Part shown: positions 25,603 through 34,945 of the stretch, piece after piece
Position numbering within the stretch: the first letter of the stretch is position 1
Layout: each line of letters opens with the position of its first letter
Source of the DNA: Candidatus Cloacimonadota bacterium
GTDB lineage: Bacteria; Cloacimonadota; Cloacimonadia; Cloacimonadales; TCS61
Direction of reading: 5' to 3'
Assembly (NCBI GenBank): GCA_018400535.1
Contig: JAGYMQ010000100.1
Span: 1 to 40,838, forward strand
Length of the DNA: 40,838 nucleotides
Notes under the pieces: model-generated
Database searches by the model: none
Told to the model about the DNA's origin: nothing
Seen by the model: the letters and a program-made list of their open reading frames with translations, nothing else
Translations under genes and position numbers: made by a program

Positions 25603-28298
25603 AATTAAATATTTTGAAAAAATGGAAAATTGTAGTTCCAATTCCGATTTTTGGGATTGGCTGCGGCGTGTTGGGACTCAGTTTGCAAAAACAGTCTGTG
25701 AATCTGGGAAAATACGCAGCAAAATTATTGAAAGCTCTGGAATATCGCGGTTATGATTCTACTGGCGCAGTTTTCCAAAAAAAGGATCTTGATGTAACGA
25801 TCTTAAAAGACGTGGGAGCACCCAGCACGCTGGTCAAAACGCTTGGTATCGAAAAAGAAAGCGGTAGAACTTTTTGCGGCCAAGTGCGATGGGCAACTTT
25901 TGGCACAGTTACAAAAAAAAATGCTCAGCCGCATATCGTGCGCTGCAAGAATTTTCTTTATGGTGCTCACAACGGAAATATCACGAACACGCGCGAATTG
26001 AAACATTTTCTGCTTTCAGAAGGGCACAACGTCGTTTCTGATAATGATGGTGAAATGCTGGTGCATATGGTGGAACATTGCTTCGACAATGTTTTGAGCT
26101 TGGAAAGGATCGAAGATCAGCGCAAGCCGTCAATTCGTCGAAAAGCTATGCGTCAGGCGATCATTCAAGCTTCCAAAAAATTGATCGGTTCTTTCGCCGC
26201 TGTCATCGTTGATCCACTCACAGAATACGTCTATGCGATAAAATCTGGCAGCAGTTTATATTTTGGGATCGGTGAAGTTGATAATATGAATTTTGGGTTA
26301 GCTTCTTCCGATCTGACAGCGGTTCTTCGCTTCACGAAAAATCTGGTCAATCTGCGCGAAGGTGAATTTGTGGAATTCAAAGAAAAAGAATTCAATATCT
26401 TTGCCTTCAAAGATTTACGTGTCAAACGCCCCAACCAGAAAGATATGATCTATCGTGCTGGTGAAAAGATCAAAAAACAAGCTGTTCGTTCTAAATTGAG
26501 AGCGGAAGATACAGAACTTCTTCCACCCTTCCAATATTTCATGGAGCAGGAAATTAATGCCGAAGTGGAATCTTCTCGAAAATTGGTAAAAATTTTTCAA
26601 GGCGGTTCTAATACGGGGAAAAAAATGCTCGAACTTCTTTCCAAAGAGAAGATGCTGAAAGATATGAACAAGATGAAAAATAACATTTTACAGAGCAATG
26701 ATTTTTCTGAACAGCTGAAATTTTTCAATGAATTCAGTGATTCCAAAAAAGCAAAGGAATTTTATGAAAAGGTGAAACAAAATTATTTTTCGATCTATAA
26801 TGAATTAGTAAAAGAGAATTTTGAAAAGCGCTTTTTCTTCTCTTCTGATATGAACACATTCATCGATCTTCTGAACACGCATTTTGATAAGAAAAAAATG
26901 TTGATCGCCAAAGCGTTGGATTCTCTGGCAGAAGAAGAAGACATCAAAGAATTTGAAGCAAATGTGAATGAATTTTTAAAAATCATGGAAAACACCGCTA
27001 AATATTCGCGCAATATTTACACGATCGCCTGTGGCACTTCTTTCCATGCTACCAAAGTTGCTTCGCTCTTCTTCAATGATATTGCGCACACCGAATTGAT
27101 CTCCACGCTGCCTGGCGATTTCCGCGGTCAATATTCACAAAGTTTGCAGGATAATGATGTGATCATCGGTGTTTCCCAGAGTGGTGAAACAAAAGACCTG
27201 ATCGATATTTTCAATGATGTAGAACATTCTGGTTTGAAGATCAAAAAAGTCGTTCTGGCGAATAATATGAATTCCACTTTGGGTCAGGAAAAAAGCGATG
27301 TTTCGATTCCGATAAATTGTGGTCCCGAAATTGCTGTTCCAGCCACGAAGAGCTTCATCAATCAGATCACGCTGTTTTATTATCTGGCGATCAAAGTAGC
27401 AGAGATGAAATTCAAAGATAGTGGTAATAAAAGTAAGAAAGCCAAGATCGAAGCCCGCCACAAATCAATCGAGCAAATTCCTGGTTTGATCCGCGATACG
27501 ATCCGCACCTGCGATGAACAGATAGATTACGTTGCTGGGAAAATCTATCTCGAACCTTCCATTCACATTGCTGCCACAAAGATCACTGGCGTGGCAAAAG
27601 AGGGTGCATTGAAAATCCGCGAAACTGTTCTAAATCATACTGAAGGCGGAGAAGCTTCTGAATTCAAACACGGTCCAAATACAATTTTGGGAAAGAACAC
27701 AGTTTTTGGGATCAAGAACGTCAAATCTATGCTCAAAGATTATAATAAGATGATATCCAGACTTCATGCCGAAGCAGTGCAAAAAAAATTACCGAGATCA
27801 GAATTTGAGAAAATGATCGGCGCTATTTCTAATGCAATTTTCAAACGTTCCTACCCTTTTAATCTCCATAAAGGATCTTTCAATCTTTTTGAAAAAACGC
27901 TAAAAGAGTTTTCTTTCTTCTACAATGCCTATCGTAATTATCCAATAATTTATGTAACCGGGCCAGAAGAACGCGATATCAATTTGACGATCTCGCAGGT
28001 GAATACGCACAAAATTCGGGGCGCAGATACTTTTGTGATCGCAGAAGATAACGAAAAATTATTAAAAAATGCAAGCGTCAATCCCCACGGCGAAAAATAT
28101 TATGGCTGGCACTATATTCCGCTTCCTGAAACAGGTGATTCTTTGATGACCGCTTTCTCGGCAACAATTGTTTTACAGCTTCTGGCCTTGAAAATGAGCA
28201 TTCGCAAAATGGAATATCTCAATCGTATTGGCATCACCGAACATGGCGTCCATCCTGATGTTCCCAAAAATGTTTCTAAATCGATCACAGTAGATTAA
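25599..28298 (+). CDS. Divergent GlmS-like glutamine amidotransferase/double-SIS protein, 899 residues
   Basis: The N-terminal domain is a class II glutamine amidotransferase: LEYRGYDSTG (48-57), VRWATFG (96-102; TRWATHG in E. coli), NAQPH, HNGNITN (oxyanion Asn125-Gly126) and SDNDGE. Two SIS domains follow (IACGTSFHA with VSQSGETKD; then EGALKIRE and EFKHGP), and the end DVPKNVSKSITVD matches the active-site Lys region of GlmS. Two insertions, about 120 residues before SIS1 and about 80 in SIS2, make it far longer than the usual ~610. The nucleophile is Cys22, so a 21-residue propeptide must be removed to free it. The start is fixed by a 4-nt overlap with ispD. It may make glucosamine-6-phosphate or act on another sugar phosphate. 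Confidence 0.85.
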   Translation: MKLNILKKWKIVVPIPIFGIGCGVLGLSLQKQSVNLGKYAAKLLKALEYRGYDSTGAVFQKKDLDVTILKDVGAPSTLVKTLGIEKESGRTFCGQVRWATFGTVTKKNAQPHIVRCKNFLYGAHNGNITNTRELKHFLLSEGHNVVSDNDGEMLVHMVEHCFDNVLSLERIEDQRKPSIRRKAMRQAIIQASKKLIGSFAAVIVDPLTEYVYAIKSGSSLYFGIGEVDNMNFGLASSDLTAVLRFTKNLVNLREGEFVEFKEKEFNIFAFKDLRVKRPNQKDMIYRAGEKIKKQAVRSKLRAEDTELLPPFQYFMEQEINAEVESSRKLVKIFQGGSNTGKKMLELLSKEKMLKDMNKMKNNILQSNDFSEQLKFFNEFSDSKKAKEFYEKVKQNYFSIYNELVKENFEKRFFFSSDMNTFIDLLNTHFDKKKMLIAKALDSLAEEEDIKEFEANVNEFLKIMENTAKYSRNIYTIACGTSFHATKVASLFFNDIAHTELISTLPGDFRGQYSQSLQDNDVIIGVSQSGETKDLIDIFNDVEHSGLKIKKVVLANNMNSTLGQEKSDVSIPINCGPEIAVPATKSFINQITLFYYLAIKVAEMKFKDSGNKSKKAKIEARHKSIEQIPGLIRDTIRTCDEQIDYVAGKIYLEPSIHIAATKITGVAKEGALKIRETVLNHTEGGEASEFKHGPNTILGKNTVFGIKNVKSMLKDYNKMISRLHAEAVQKKLPRSEFEKMIGAISNAIFKRSYPFNLHKGSFNLFEKTLKEFSFFYNAYRNYPIIYVTGPEERDINLTISQVNTHKIRGADTFVIAEDNEKLLKNASVNPHGEKYYGWHYIPLPETGDSLMTAFSATIVLQLLALKMSIRKMEYLNRIGITEHGVHPDVPKNVSKSITVD

Positions 28299-28314
28299 AT
28301 AAAAGGAAGACAAA

Positions 28315-28788
28315 ATGTTGAAGATCGGTTATGGTTATGATGTTCATCGCCTGGTGGCAAACAGAAAACTGATCCTGGGCGGCGTAAAGATTCCCTTCAA
28401 AAAAGGACTTTTAGGACATTCCGATGCTGATGTGCTTATTCATGCTGTGATCGATGCGATTCTGGGTGCGATGGCTTTGGGAGATATTGGGAAAATATTT
28501 CCTGACAGCGATAAAAAATATGAGGATATTGACAGCAGAATTTTATTGCGGAAAGTTTTTGCATTGATGAAAAAAAATAAATTCACCTTAAATAATCTTG
28601 ATGCTACTATTTCTGCACAATTTCCTAAATTGCAATCATACATTTTGGCGATGCGGGAAAATATTGCTGAAGATCTTCAAACCAAAATTGAAGCTATTTC
28701 CGTGAAAGCAACGACCGAAGAAAATCTGGGGATCACGGCGGAAGGAAGAGCGATCACTGCTGCTGCCGTTGTTCTCTTAGAAAAATGA
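28315..28788 (+). CDS. ispF: 2-C-methyl-D-erythritol 2,4-cyclodiphosphate synthase
   Basis: IspF closes the cyclodiphosphate ring in the methylerythritol pathway. The 157-residue protein has the zinc ligands Asp9 and His11 in GYGYDVHRL and His43 in DADVLIHAVIDA, the loop GHSDADV, DIGKIFPDSD, and the C-terminal VKATTEENLGITAEGRAI. AAAAGGAAG precedes the ATG. It lies 16 nt after the GlmS-like gene and overlaps the U32 gene by 4 nt. IspD and IspF act two steps apart, so their placement in one operon is expected. Confidence 0.96.
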   Translation: MLKIGYGYDVHRLVANRKLILGGVKIPFKKGLLGHSDADVLIHAVIDAILGAMALGDIGKIFPDSDKKYEDIDSRILLRKVFALMKKNKFTLNNLDATISAQFPKLQSYILAMRENIAEDLQTKIEAISVKATTEENLGITAEGRAITAAAVVLLEK

Positions 28789-30791
28789 TGGAACTTTTAC
28801 TTCCTGCAGGAAATCCTGAAGCGTTCTTTGCTGCTATCGAAGGTGGCGCGGATTCCGTCTATCTTGGTTTGCGCGATTTCAACGCTCGCGAGCGTGCCGA
28901 TAACTTCACGAAAAGTCAATTTTTATCAATTCTGAAAGAAGCACACAAAAACAGAGTGAAAATTTATCTCACATTAAATACTCTTCTAAAAAATAACGAG
29001 TTAGAAAAAATATTGGATTTGTTACATTTTCTTTCCAAAACTACGCTCGATGCTGTCATTATCCAAGATCTAGGAATTCTGTATTTGATCCAGAAATTCT
29101 TTCCAAAATTATCTGTTCATGCCAGCACGCAGATGGGTTTTCACAATTCCTTAGCTCCAAAATTTGGTAAGAAACAGAATTTCCAGCGTCTGATCCTGGC
29201 ACGCGAATTAACGAGATCAGAATTATCGCAGATCCAGAAAAAATCTTCGCTTGATTTAGAAATATTCGCTCACGGTGCGCTTTGTTATTCTTTTTCCGGA
29301 ATGTGTCTTTTCAGCAGTTTTCTAGGCGGAATGAGTGCCAATCGAGGAAAATGCCGTCAGCCCTGTCGTCGTTCATTTCTCAATGAGAATAGAACAGATT
29401 TCTTTTTCAGTCTCAAAGATCTACAATTGATAGACCTTATTCCTGAATTGAAAAAAATGAAAATTGCTTCGATCAAGATCGAAGGTAGAATGAAATCTGC
29501 TGAATATGTTTATCGTGTAGCCCGCGCCTATCGCATGGTTATCGAAGATGACACGAAATTAGAACAAGCGAAAAAGCTTTTGAGATTTGATCTGAGCCGA
29601 GAAAAAACTTCCTATTTCATCGGCGGGAAAGTGCAAAACGCTATCACTGAAAATCCCTATCTAGGCCTTTTGATCGGCGAAATTACAGAATCTTTTCCTA
29701 ACAAATTTGTTTTTCAAACTTCACATCCTCTCAGGCTGAGAAATCGGATCCGTCTTCAGCCAATAAGCGGAAGAAATACCGAAGCGCTCAAGATCAAACA
29801 TATGGAGATTGATCATCAAAAAGTAGAAAAAGCAAATGCTGGCGCAGAAGTAACTATTTTTGATGACAAAATTACAGCTGGAACTGGCGATAGAGTTTTC
29901 CTGATCGGATTGAACGAAAACAATTTTAATACCAAGCTACGTTCTCATCAGCTTCCACCGAGATTTTCAGCCAAAAAAAGAAAAAATATTCTGGCGAAGA
30001 TAGGTTCAAAAAAACATTTATTAGATATTCAAATATTTGTGCGAATCGATCAACTCAAATGGCTGAGAAAAGTTTATTTTGAAAGTTTTTCTTATCTTGT
30101 GCTAAATTTTCAAAGATCAGAATGGAAAAAATTTGCGATCAATAAACCCTTTCTACAAAAAAATATTTCCAAGATAATTATCCAATTACCAAAATTTATT
30201 CCAGAAAATGAGTTATCTTTCTATCAAAATCTGATCAAAAATTACATACACTTTGGTGTTACAAATTTTATGATCGCCCAAATCTCTCAAAAAGAATTAT
30301 TTCCAGCTTCCAATAAAATAATGATTTACACCAGCGAAAATGTTTATTGCCTGAATGATGCTACCATTCAATATCTCAAAGAAGAGAATATTTATTCTCA
30401 CGTTTATCCTCTGGAAAATGATAGAGAAAACCTGAGGCAGGGAAAAGACCGCAAAGGCATTGTGCCACTCTATTTTCATCCAGAATTGTTCTATTCGCGG
30501 ATGCCGATCAAAATGGGAAAAACATCGAATTCACAATATTCTTTTCAGGATCGCGATAATATTTATGAAAAACATGTGCGAAACGGTATCACGATGGTTG
30601 TTCCAAAATTACCAGTTTCTTTGCTTCAATATAAAGATGAACTTTTTAAACAAGGATTTCGTCGTTTCCTCATCGATCTTTCCTACGACAAACCTTCTCA
30701 GAATACATTCAATAGACTGCTAAAATTTTTTCATAATTCACAGGCAGAACAACCCAGTTCGGTTTTTAATTTCAAATCGGGATTGAACTAA
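28785..30791 (+). CDS. U32 family protein, RlhA-type
   Basis: U32 proteins were first named peptidases; characterised members RlhA and TrhP hydroxylate RNA bases. The 668-residue protein begins MMELLLPAGNPEAFFAAIEG and has the full family signature EIFAHGALCYSFSGMCLFS (about 163-181) followed by NRGKCRQPCRR, giving the four Cys ligands expected for the cluster. The length is close to E. coli RlhA (23S rRNA C2501 hydroxylation) rather than the shorter TrhP, and the C-terminal half fits the DUF3656-type extension. It overlaps ispF by 4 nt (ATGATG); either ATG may be used. The link to isoprenoid genes is probably only positional. Confidence 0.85.
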   Translation: MMELLLPAGNPEAFFAAIEGGADSVYLGLRDFNARERADNFTKSQFLSILKEAHKNRVKIYLTLNTLLKNNELEKILDLLHFLSKTTLDAVIIQDLGILYLIQKFFPKLSVHASTQMGFHNSLAPKFGKKQNFQRLILARELTRSELSQIQKKSSLDLEIFAHGALCYSFSGMCLFSSFLGGMSANRGKCRQPCRRSFLNENRTDFFFSLKDLQLIDLIPELKKMKIASIKIEGRMKSAEYVYRVARAYRMVIEDDTKLEQAKKLLRFDLSREKTSYFIGGKVQNAITENPYLGLLIGEITESFPNKFVFQTSHPLRLRNRIRLQPISGRNTEALKIKHMEIDHQKVEKANAGAEVTIFDDKITAGTGDRVFLIGLNENNFNTKLRSHQLPPRFSAKKRKNILAKIGSKKHLLDIQIFVRIDQLKWLRKVYFESFSYLVLNFQRSEWKKFAINKPFLQKNISKIIIQLPKFIPENELSFYQNLIKNYIHFGVTNFMIAQISQKELFPASNKIMIYTSENVYCLNDATIQYLKEENIYSHVYPLENDRENLRQGKDRKGIVPLYFHPELFYSRMPIKMGKTSNSQYSFQDRDNIYEKHVRNGITMVVPKLPVSLLQYKDELFKQGFRRFLIDLSYDKPSQNTFNRLLKFFHNSQAEQPSSVFNFKSGLN

Positions 30792-30881
30792 ATAATTTTT
30801 TTTGGGAAAAAACTTGTCTCAATCTCTGAAAAAAAAATTATTACAAATCTTGATTGAATTCGTCTGATGAAGGAGAAAAAA

Positions 30882-31988
30882 ATGACAGAAGATAAAAAGA
30901 TTTCAGTTAAGATCATCCACAAGTTAATGGAAAAGGTCTTTGTTCAACTGGGAGTTTTGCCAGAAGAAGCACGCATCTGCGCTGACGTTTTGATCGAAAG
31001 TGATCTACGCGGCATCAAATCTCACGGGATCGGCAGATTGAAAATGTATTATGATCGGATAAAAGCAGGCATTCAACAAGCAACGACAAAAATCGATGTT
31101 ATCAAAGATCACAAGGCAATTGCGGTTTGGGATGGAAATCATGGGATGGGACAGGTTATTGCCTATCGTGCCATGAAAGAAGCGATCAAAAAAGCAAAAG
31201 AATTTGGAATGGGAAGCGTTGCCGTGCGCAATTCAACACATTTTGGCATCGCTGGTTATTATCCGCTGATGGCAGCAAAAGAAAAAATGATCGGATTAAC
31301 AGTAACAAATGCCCGTCCTTCTGTAGCTCCAACCTTTGGGATAGAGCCGATGCTGGGAACAAACCCGATCGCTTTTTCAGCTCCTTCTGATCTGGAATTT
31401 GACTTTCTTTTTGATGCTGCCACTTCCATTTCACAAAGAGGAAAAGTCGAAGTCTATGATCGAATGAAAAAGGATATACCAGCTGGTTGGGTGATCGATG
31501 AAAAGGCAGAAATAGCAACCGATCCAACCTTGATCTTAAAAAAATTATTGGAAAAGAAAGCTTCCTTTTTACCGATCGGTGGCTTGCAGGAAGAAACGGG
31601 CGGACACAAAGGTTATGGCTTATCAACGATCGTTGAGATCCTTTCGGCAGCTTTGCAGAATGGAAGCTATATGCATGCATTAAGCGGAATAGAAAATGGT
31701 AAAAGAGTACCATACAAATTAGGACATTTCTTTATGGCGATCAATATTGATAATTTTATTGAGATCAAGGAATTCAGGAAAATCGTCGGAGATATTATGC
31801 GACAATTACAAAATTCCGAAAAAGCTCCAGATAAAGAATGGATCTATCTTGCTGGTGAAAAAGAATTCAATTCCTATGAAAAAGTAAAAAAAGAAGGAAT
31901 TCCCATCAATCCTGCTTTGCTGAAAAATATCAAAATTATGTTGGATGAATTACGAATAACAGATTTTTTTGCTTCGATTAAAGAATAA
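30882..31988 (+). CDS. Malate/L-lactate dehydrogenase family (Ldh_2) oxidoreductase
   Basis: The 368-residue product belongs to the NAD(P)-dependent Ldh_2 family, unrelated to classic Rossmann lactate dehydrogenase. Family motifs include SDLRGIKSHGIGRL (with the catalytic His), NSTHFGIAGYYPLMA, TNARPSVAPTFGIEPMLGTN and GGHKGYGLSTIVEILS. Substrates in the family include malate, lactate, ureidoglycolate, sulfolactate and cyclic imines, so the exact reaction is open. I chose the ATG at 30882, which has AAGGAG 6 nt upstream; an ATG at 30867 is less well placed. A terminator follows at 32032. The gene stands alone. Confidence 0.88.
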   Translation: MTEDKKISVKIIHKLMEKVFVQLGVLPEEARICADVLIESDLRGIKSHGIGRLKMYYDRIKAGIQQATTKIDVIKDHKAIAVWDGNHGMGQVIAYRAMKEAIKKAKEFGMGSVAVRNSTHFGIAGYYPLMAAKEKMIGLTVTNARPSVAPTFGIEPMLGTNPIAFSAPSDLEFDFLFDAATSISQRGKVEVYDRMKKDIPAGWVIDEKAEIATDPTLILKKLLEKKASFLPIGGLQEETGGHKGYGLSTIVEILSAALQNGSYMHALSGIENGKRVPYKLGHFFMAINIDNFIEIKEFRKIVGDIMRQLQNSEKAPDKEWIYLAGEKEFNSYEKVKKEGIPINPALLKNIKIMLDELRITDFFASIKE

Positions 31989-32031
31989 TATTGCAAATTA
32001 AACAATACTTCCAATATTTGGTTTCCCAATA

Positions 32032-32099
32032 TAAGTGAGTCATTTTACACCTCTTTTAGGGTTGATTTTGGTGTTATTTTGACTCACTTATTTTTTTTA
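32032..32099 (+). terminator. Intrinsic terminator after the Ldh_2 gene
   Basis: ATAAGTGAGTCA (32032-32043) and TGACTCACTTAT (32081-32092) form a perfect 12-bp stem, with an inner ACACC/GGTGT helix in the loop, followed by eight T residues. The mirror strand is not followed by a T-run of this quality. Confidence 0.85.
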
Positions 32100-32267
32100 T
32101 CATCAAATATAACTCCAGTTTACTAAAGGAATTTTTGTAAGCTTGATAAATTCAGAGGAAATTGCTTTTTTTTTCTTGCAAATAATGAAGAAGATAAATT
32201 TCGTGAAATACAAATCTACCAATAAAATTATATAATAAAAAATTTTATTGAAAAAATGGAGTTGATA

Positions 32268-32477
32268 ATGAATCAAAAAAAATATGTATGTCCCAAATGC
32301 GGTAATACTGAATATGAAGTTGGTGAATTTCGTGCAACAGGTGGAGCTTTCAGTAAAATCTTTGATGTGCAAAATAAAAAATTTACAACGATAACATGTT
32401 CACGTTGTAAATATACAGAAATTTATAAAGCCAGCACGAGTGCCTTGGGCAATATTTTAGATTTTTTCACCAATTAA
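32268..32477 (+). CDS. Small zinc-ribbon protein (DUF2082-like)
   Basis: The 69-residue product has two CxxC knuckles, YVCPKCGNTEY at the N terminus and ITCSRCKYTEIYK about 35 residues later, the layout of a zinc ribbon of the kind called nucleic-acid-binding DUF2082. Between them lies GEFRATGGAFSKIFDVQNKK, a conserved loop of the family. I chose the ATG at 32268 with GGAG 6 nt upstream; an ATG at 32256 would add 4 residues and overlap that site. Function is unknown; a nucleic-acid or protein contact is likely. Confidence 0.8.
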   Translation: MNQKKYVCPKCGNTEYEVGEFRATGGAFSKIFDVQNKKFTTITCSRCKYTEIYKASTSALGNILDFFTN

Positions 32478-32499
32478 AAAATCCTGATCTAATATTTTT

Positions 32500-32709
32500 A
32501 TGTATAGCGTGCTATATCATTTTGCGGGATTGATCATCTTGATCAATTTTATAATCAATTATGATATTAGGTTGAAATGGAAAATATCACTGACAGTTTT
32601 ACTGATCGGCGTCAGATTGTTTGTGCCTGGAATTTTTGCTTTGCTCAGTAGCGGATTGGTCTTGGTCGTGATGCTGCTGATGCTCAATTGGAATGGAGTC
32701 AAACTCTAA
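32500..32709 (+). CDS. Hypothetical small membrane protein
   Basis: This 69-residue frame encodes a strongly hydrophobic product with two to three predicted membrane segments (about 5-20, 28-40, 44-62) and the short loop NYDIRLKWK. It lies 22 nt after the zinc-ribbon gene and 12 nt before the next one on the same strand, which favours a real gene. No clear ribosome binding site stands before the ATG. No family was recognised. Confidence 0.6.
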   Translation: MYSVLYHFAGLIILINFIINYDIRLKWKISLTVLLIGVRLFVPGIFALLSSGLVLVVMLLMLNWNGVKL

Positions 32710-32721
32710 TAAGGATTTATC

Positions 32722-33882
32722 ATGAAAAAAAAGATTGTAGTTTTAGGCGTTGGTATGGTTGGCCTGGCGATCACTCGTGATCTTGCCAAAAAAAACAATG
32801 TGCTCGCTGTCGATATCAACCGGAAGAATTTGTCAAAATTAAGAAAATTTAAGAATATAGAGATCAGAAATATTGATCTTTCCAAAGTGATAAACATTAA
32901 AACAGTCATCGAAAGCGCAGATCTGGTTATTAATGCGGTACCCGGTTTTATGGGCTATAAAACTTTGAAAACTGTGATATCAGCAGGGAAGAATGTCATT
33001 GATATCGCCTTTTCACCAGAAGACACCTTAGCTCTGGATGCACTTGCCAAAGAAAATAAAATTGTAGCTGTCGTTGATTGCGGAGTAGCACCAGGCATGA
33101 GCAATGCGATCTTGGGCTATCATAATGCTAAAATGGAAGTAGAAGATTTTACCTGTTATGTGGGTGGATTGCCAAAAGTAAGAACATTGCCCTTCCAATA
33201 TAAGGCGCCTTTCTCACCTATCGATGTGATCGAAGAATATATTCGACCAGTTCGTTATGTGAAAAATCATAGAATTATCACGAAACCAGCACTTTCCGAT
33301 CCAGAATTGATCGAGTTTGAAAAGCTGGGAACATTGGAAGCTTTTAATACAGATGGTTTACGTTCCTTGATCCAAACAATGAAGATCATTAATATGAAAG
33401 AAAAGACATTGCGCTATCCGGGACATTTAGATCAGATTAAATGCCTACAAGAATATGGATTTTTTCAGACCAAAAGAATTGAGATCGGAGAAAAAAAGAT
33501 CAAGCCAGTCGATCTTACGACAAAATTATTAACTTCCAAATGGGAATTGAAAGAAGGTGAATCAGATTTAACAGTGATGAAGATCATTATTTCCGGAATT
33601 GAAAAGAAAAAACGAGTCCAATACGTTTATGATCTTTATGACGAATATGACATTGATAGTGGGATCACTTCGATGGCTCGCACGACTGGTTATTTTTGCA
33701 CAGCCGTAGCAGAACTTGTTCTTTCTGGATATTATGATCATATTGGAGTTTCGCCACCAGAGTTGATCGGAGCTCACAAAAACAGCTTGAAAAAAATTCT
33801 GAAATATCAAACTGATAGAAACATTATTTATAAAGTCCAAAAAAAAAAAAAATATTCTAAATTAAAAAGATCTGCTCATTAA
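32722..33882 (+). CDS. Saccharopine dehydrogenase-family oxidoreductase
   Basis: The 386-residue protein has an N-terminal NAD(P)-binding Rossmann fold, KIVVLGVGMVGLAITRDLA, with Asp at the end of beta-2 (LAVDINRKN), and the family stretches VINAVPGFMGYK, VVDCGVAPGMSNAILGYH and the C-terminal substrate domain with GLPKVRTLPFQYKAPFSP. This is the lysine 6-dehydrogenase/saccharopine reductase-like group, so lysine or another amino acid is the likely substrate; amino-acid catabolism would suit an amino-acid fermenter, which is inference. AAGGATTTATC precedes the ATG. It starts a run of four closely spaced genes to LemA. Confidence 0.85.
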   Translation: MKKKIVVLGVGMVGLAITRDLAKKNNVLAVDINRKNLSKLRKFKNIEIRNIDLSKVINIKTVIESADLVINAVPGFMGYKTLKTVISAGKNVIDIAFSPEDTLALDALAKENKIVAVVDCGVAPGMSNAILGYHNAKMEVEDFTCYVGGLPKVRTLPFQYKAPFSPIDVIEEYIRPVRYVKNHRIITKPALSDPELIEFEKLGTLEAFNTDGLRSLIQTMKIINMKEKTLRYPGHLDQIKCLQEYGFFQTKRIEIGEKKIKPVDLTTKLLTSKWELKEGESDLTVMKIIISGIEKKKRVQYVYDLYDEYDIDSGITSMARTTGYFCTAVAELVLSGYYDHIGVSPPELIGAHKNSLKKILKYQTDRNIIYKVQKKKKYSKLKRSAH

Positions 33883-33903
33883 GAGAGTTATGAGAGGAAT
33901 CGA

Positions 33904-34329
33904 ATGAAAGCACAATTTTTTGCCTTGATCACAGCGATCGCCTGGGGCGTCGGTGGCTATCTGGAAAAAAAAGGATTGCATTTGGGTAATCTTTCACCGC
34001 AAGTAGGAATCACCATCAGAACTTTTATCGCTTTGCTAATTTTGGCAGCAGTAAGCTATCCGCAGTGGAAATCGATCGGTCAAGCGGGCTCGAAAGCTCT
34101 GATCTATATGATCGTCGGTGGTGGCGTGGTGGCTGGAGCTGTGGGAATGCTCTGCTTTTATATGGCCATCAAAGGAGCTGCGCTCAGCAAAGTGATGCCG
34201 ATCGCTTTCACCTCTCCACTATTCGGAGCATTGATGGGAATCATCTTTTCTGGTGAACCGATAACTCTAAAGAATACAATTGGCATATTATTAACAGTTG
34301 GTGGGATAATAACGCTCACGGCAGGTTAA
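33904..34329 (+). CDS. Half-size EamA-family membrane transporter
   Basis: The 141-residue protein is one EamA repeat with five predicted membrane helices, beginning AQFFALITAIAWGVGGYLEK and containing YMAIKGAALSKVMPI and the end helix TIGILLTVGGIITL. Most EamA transporters have two repeats and about 300 residues; single-repeat forms must pair to make a carrier. Its substrate cannot be read from the sequence. It lies 21 nt after the saccharopine-dehydrogenase-like gene, so export of a product of that enzyme is possible but unproven. GAGAGGA stands before the ATG. Confidence 0.88.
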   Translation: MKAQFFALITAIAWGVGGYLEKKGLHLGNLSPQVGITIRTFIALLILAAVSYPQWKSIGQAGSKALIYMIVGGGVVAGAVGMLCFYMAIKGAALSKVMPIAFTSPLFGALMGIIFSGEPITLKNTIGILLTVGGIITLTAG

Positions 34330-34351
34330 TCCAATTTGCCAGGAGGATAAA

Positions 34352-34927
34352 ATGAGATTATTTATAACGTTCTTTCTTCTGATGAATATCAGTTTGTTTG
34401 CAGCTGAATTGAAATTCTCATTACGAAACGATCAGGTTTTCGCAGATATCGAAGATGATTATTATTTAATGAATTACTTTATCAATAACAACCAGAAAAG
34501 GTATTTCAGGAAACTTGATGATCGAGATAAAAAAAACTATTTAAGAGCTTTTTGGCATAAACTTGATTCCAATCCTGCCACAGAAAATAATGAATTTCTA
34601 GAAACAGTAGAACAGAGAATTATGTATGCAGATGAAAATTACAAACATTTCAAATCTGGTTGGAAAACCGATCGCGGTAGGATATATGTCCGATTTGGAG
34701 CGCCTTATGAGATCACCAAACAGAAAACAGCAAACACAAAATATACGCAAAGAGAATATGAAATTTGGAAATATCGTTTACCAGCTTATCGCAATTATAT
34801 CTTCATTGATCTGCAACAGCATGGAGATTACAGACTCATTTATAGCAATGGCGATGATAAGGAAGGAAGTTGGGCAGATTGGCGCAGTTATTTAGGTTCA
34901 GGATTTGATGAAAGTTTACTCAATTAA
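34352..34927 (+). CDS. GWxTD domain-containing protein (short form)
   Basis: The 191-residue protein has a signal peptide (about 1-18, ending ISLFAAE) and the family signature GWKTDRGRIYVRFGAP (about 102-117), followed by YEIWKYR and FIDLQQHGDYRLIYSN. GWxTD proteins occur in FCB bacteria and have no established function. Many are 350-500 residues with a long N-terminal part; here only a short one is present, with intact ends and no frameshift. CAGGAGG precedes the ATG. It lies 22 nt after the EamA gene and 18 nt before lemA. Confidence 0.85.
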   Translation: MRLFITFFLLMNISLFAAELKFSLRNDQVFADIEDDYYLMNYFINNNQKRYFRKLDDRDKKNYLRAFWHKLDSNPATENNEFLETVEQRIMYADENYKHFKSGWKTDRGRIYVRFGAPYEITKQKTANTKYTQREYEIWKYRLPAYRNYIFIDLQQHGDYRLIYSNGDDKEGSWADWRSYLGSGFDESLLN

Positions 34928-34945
34928 AAAAAACGGAGGAAAAAT

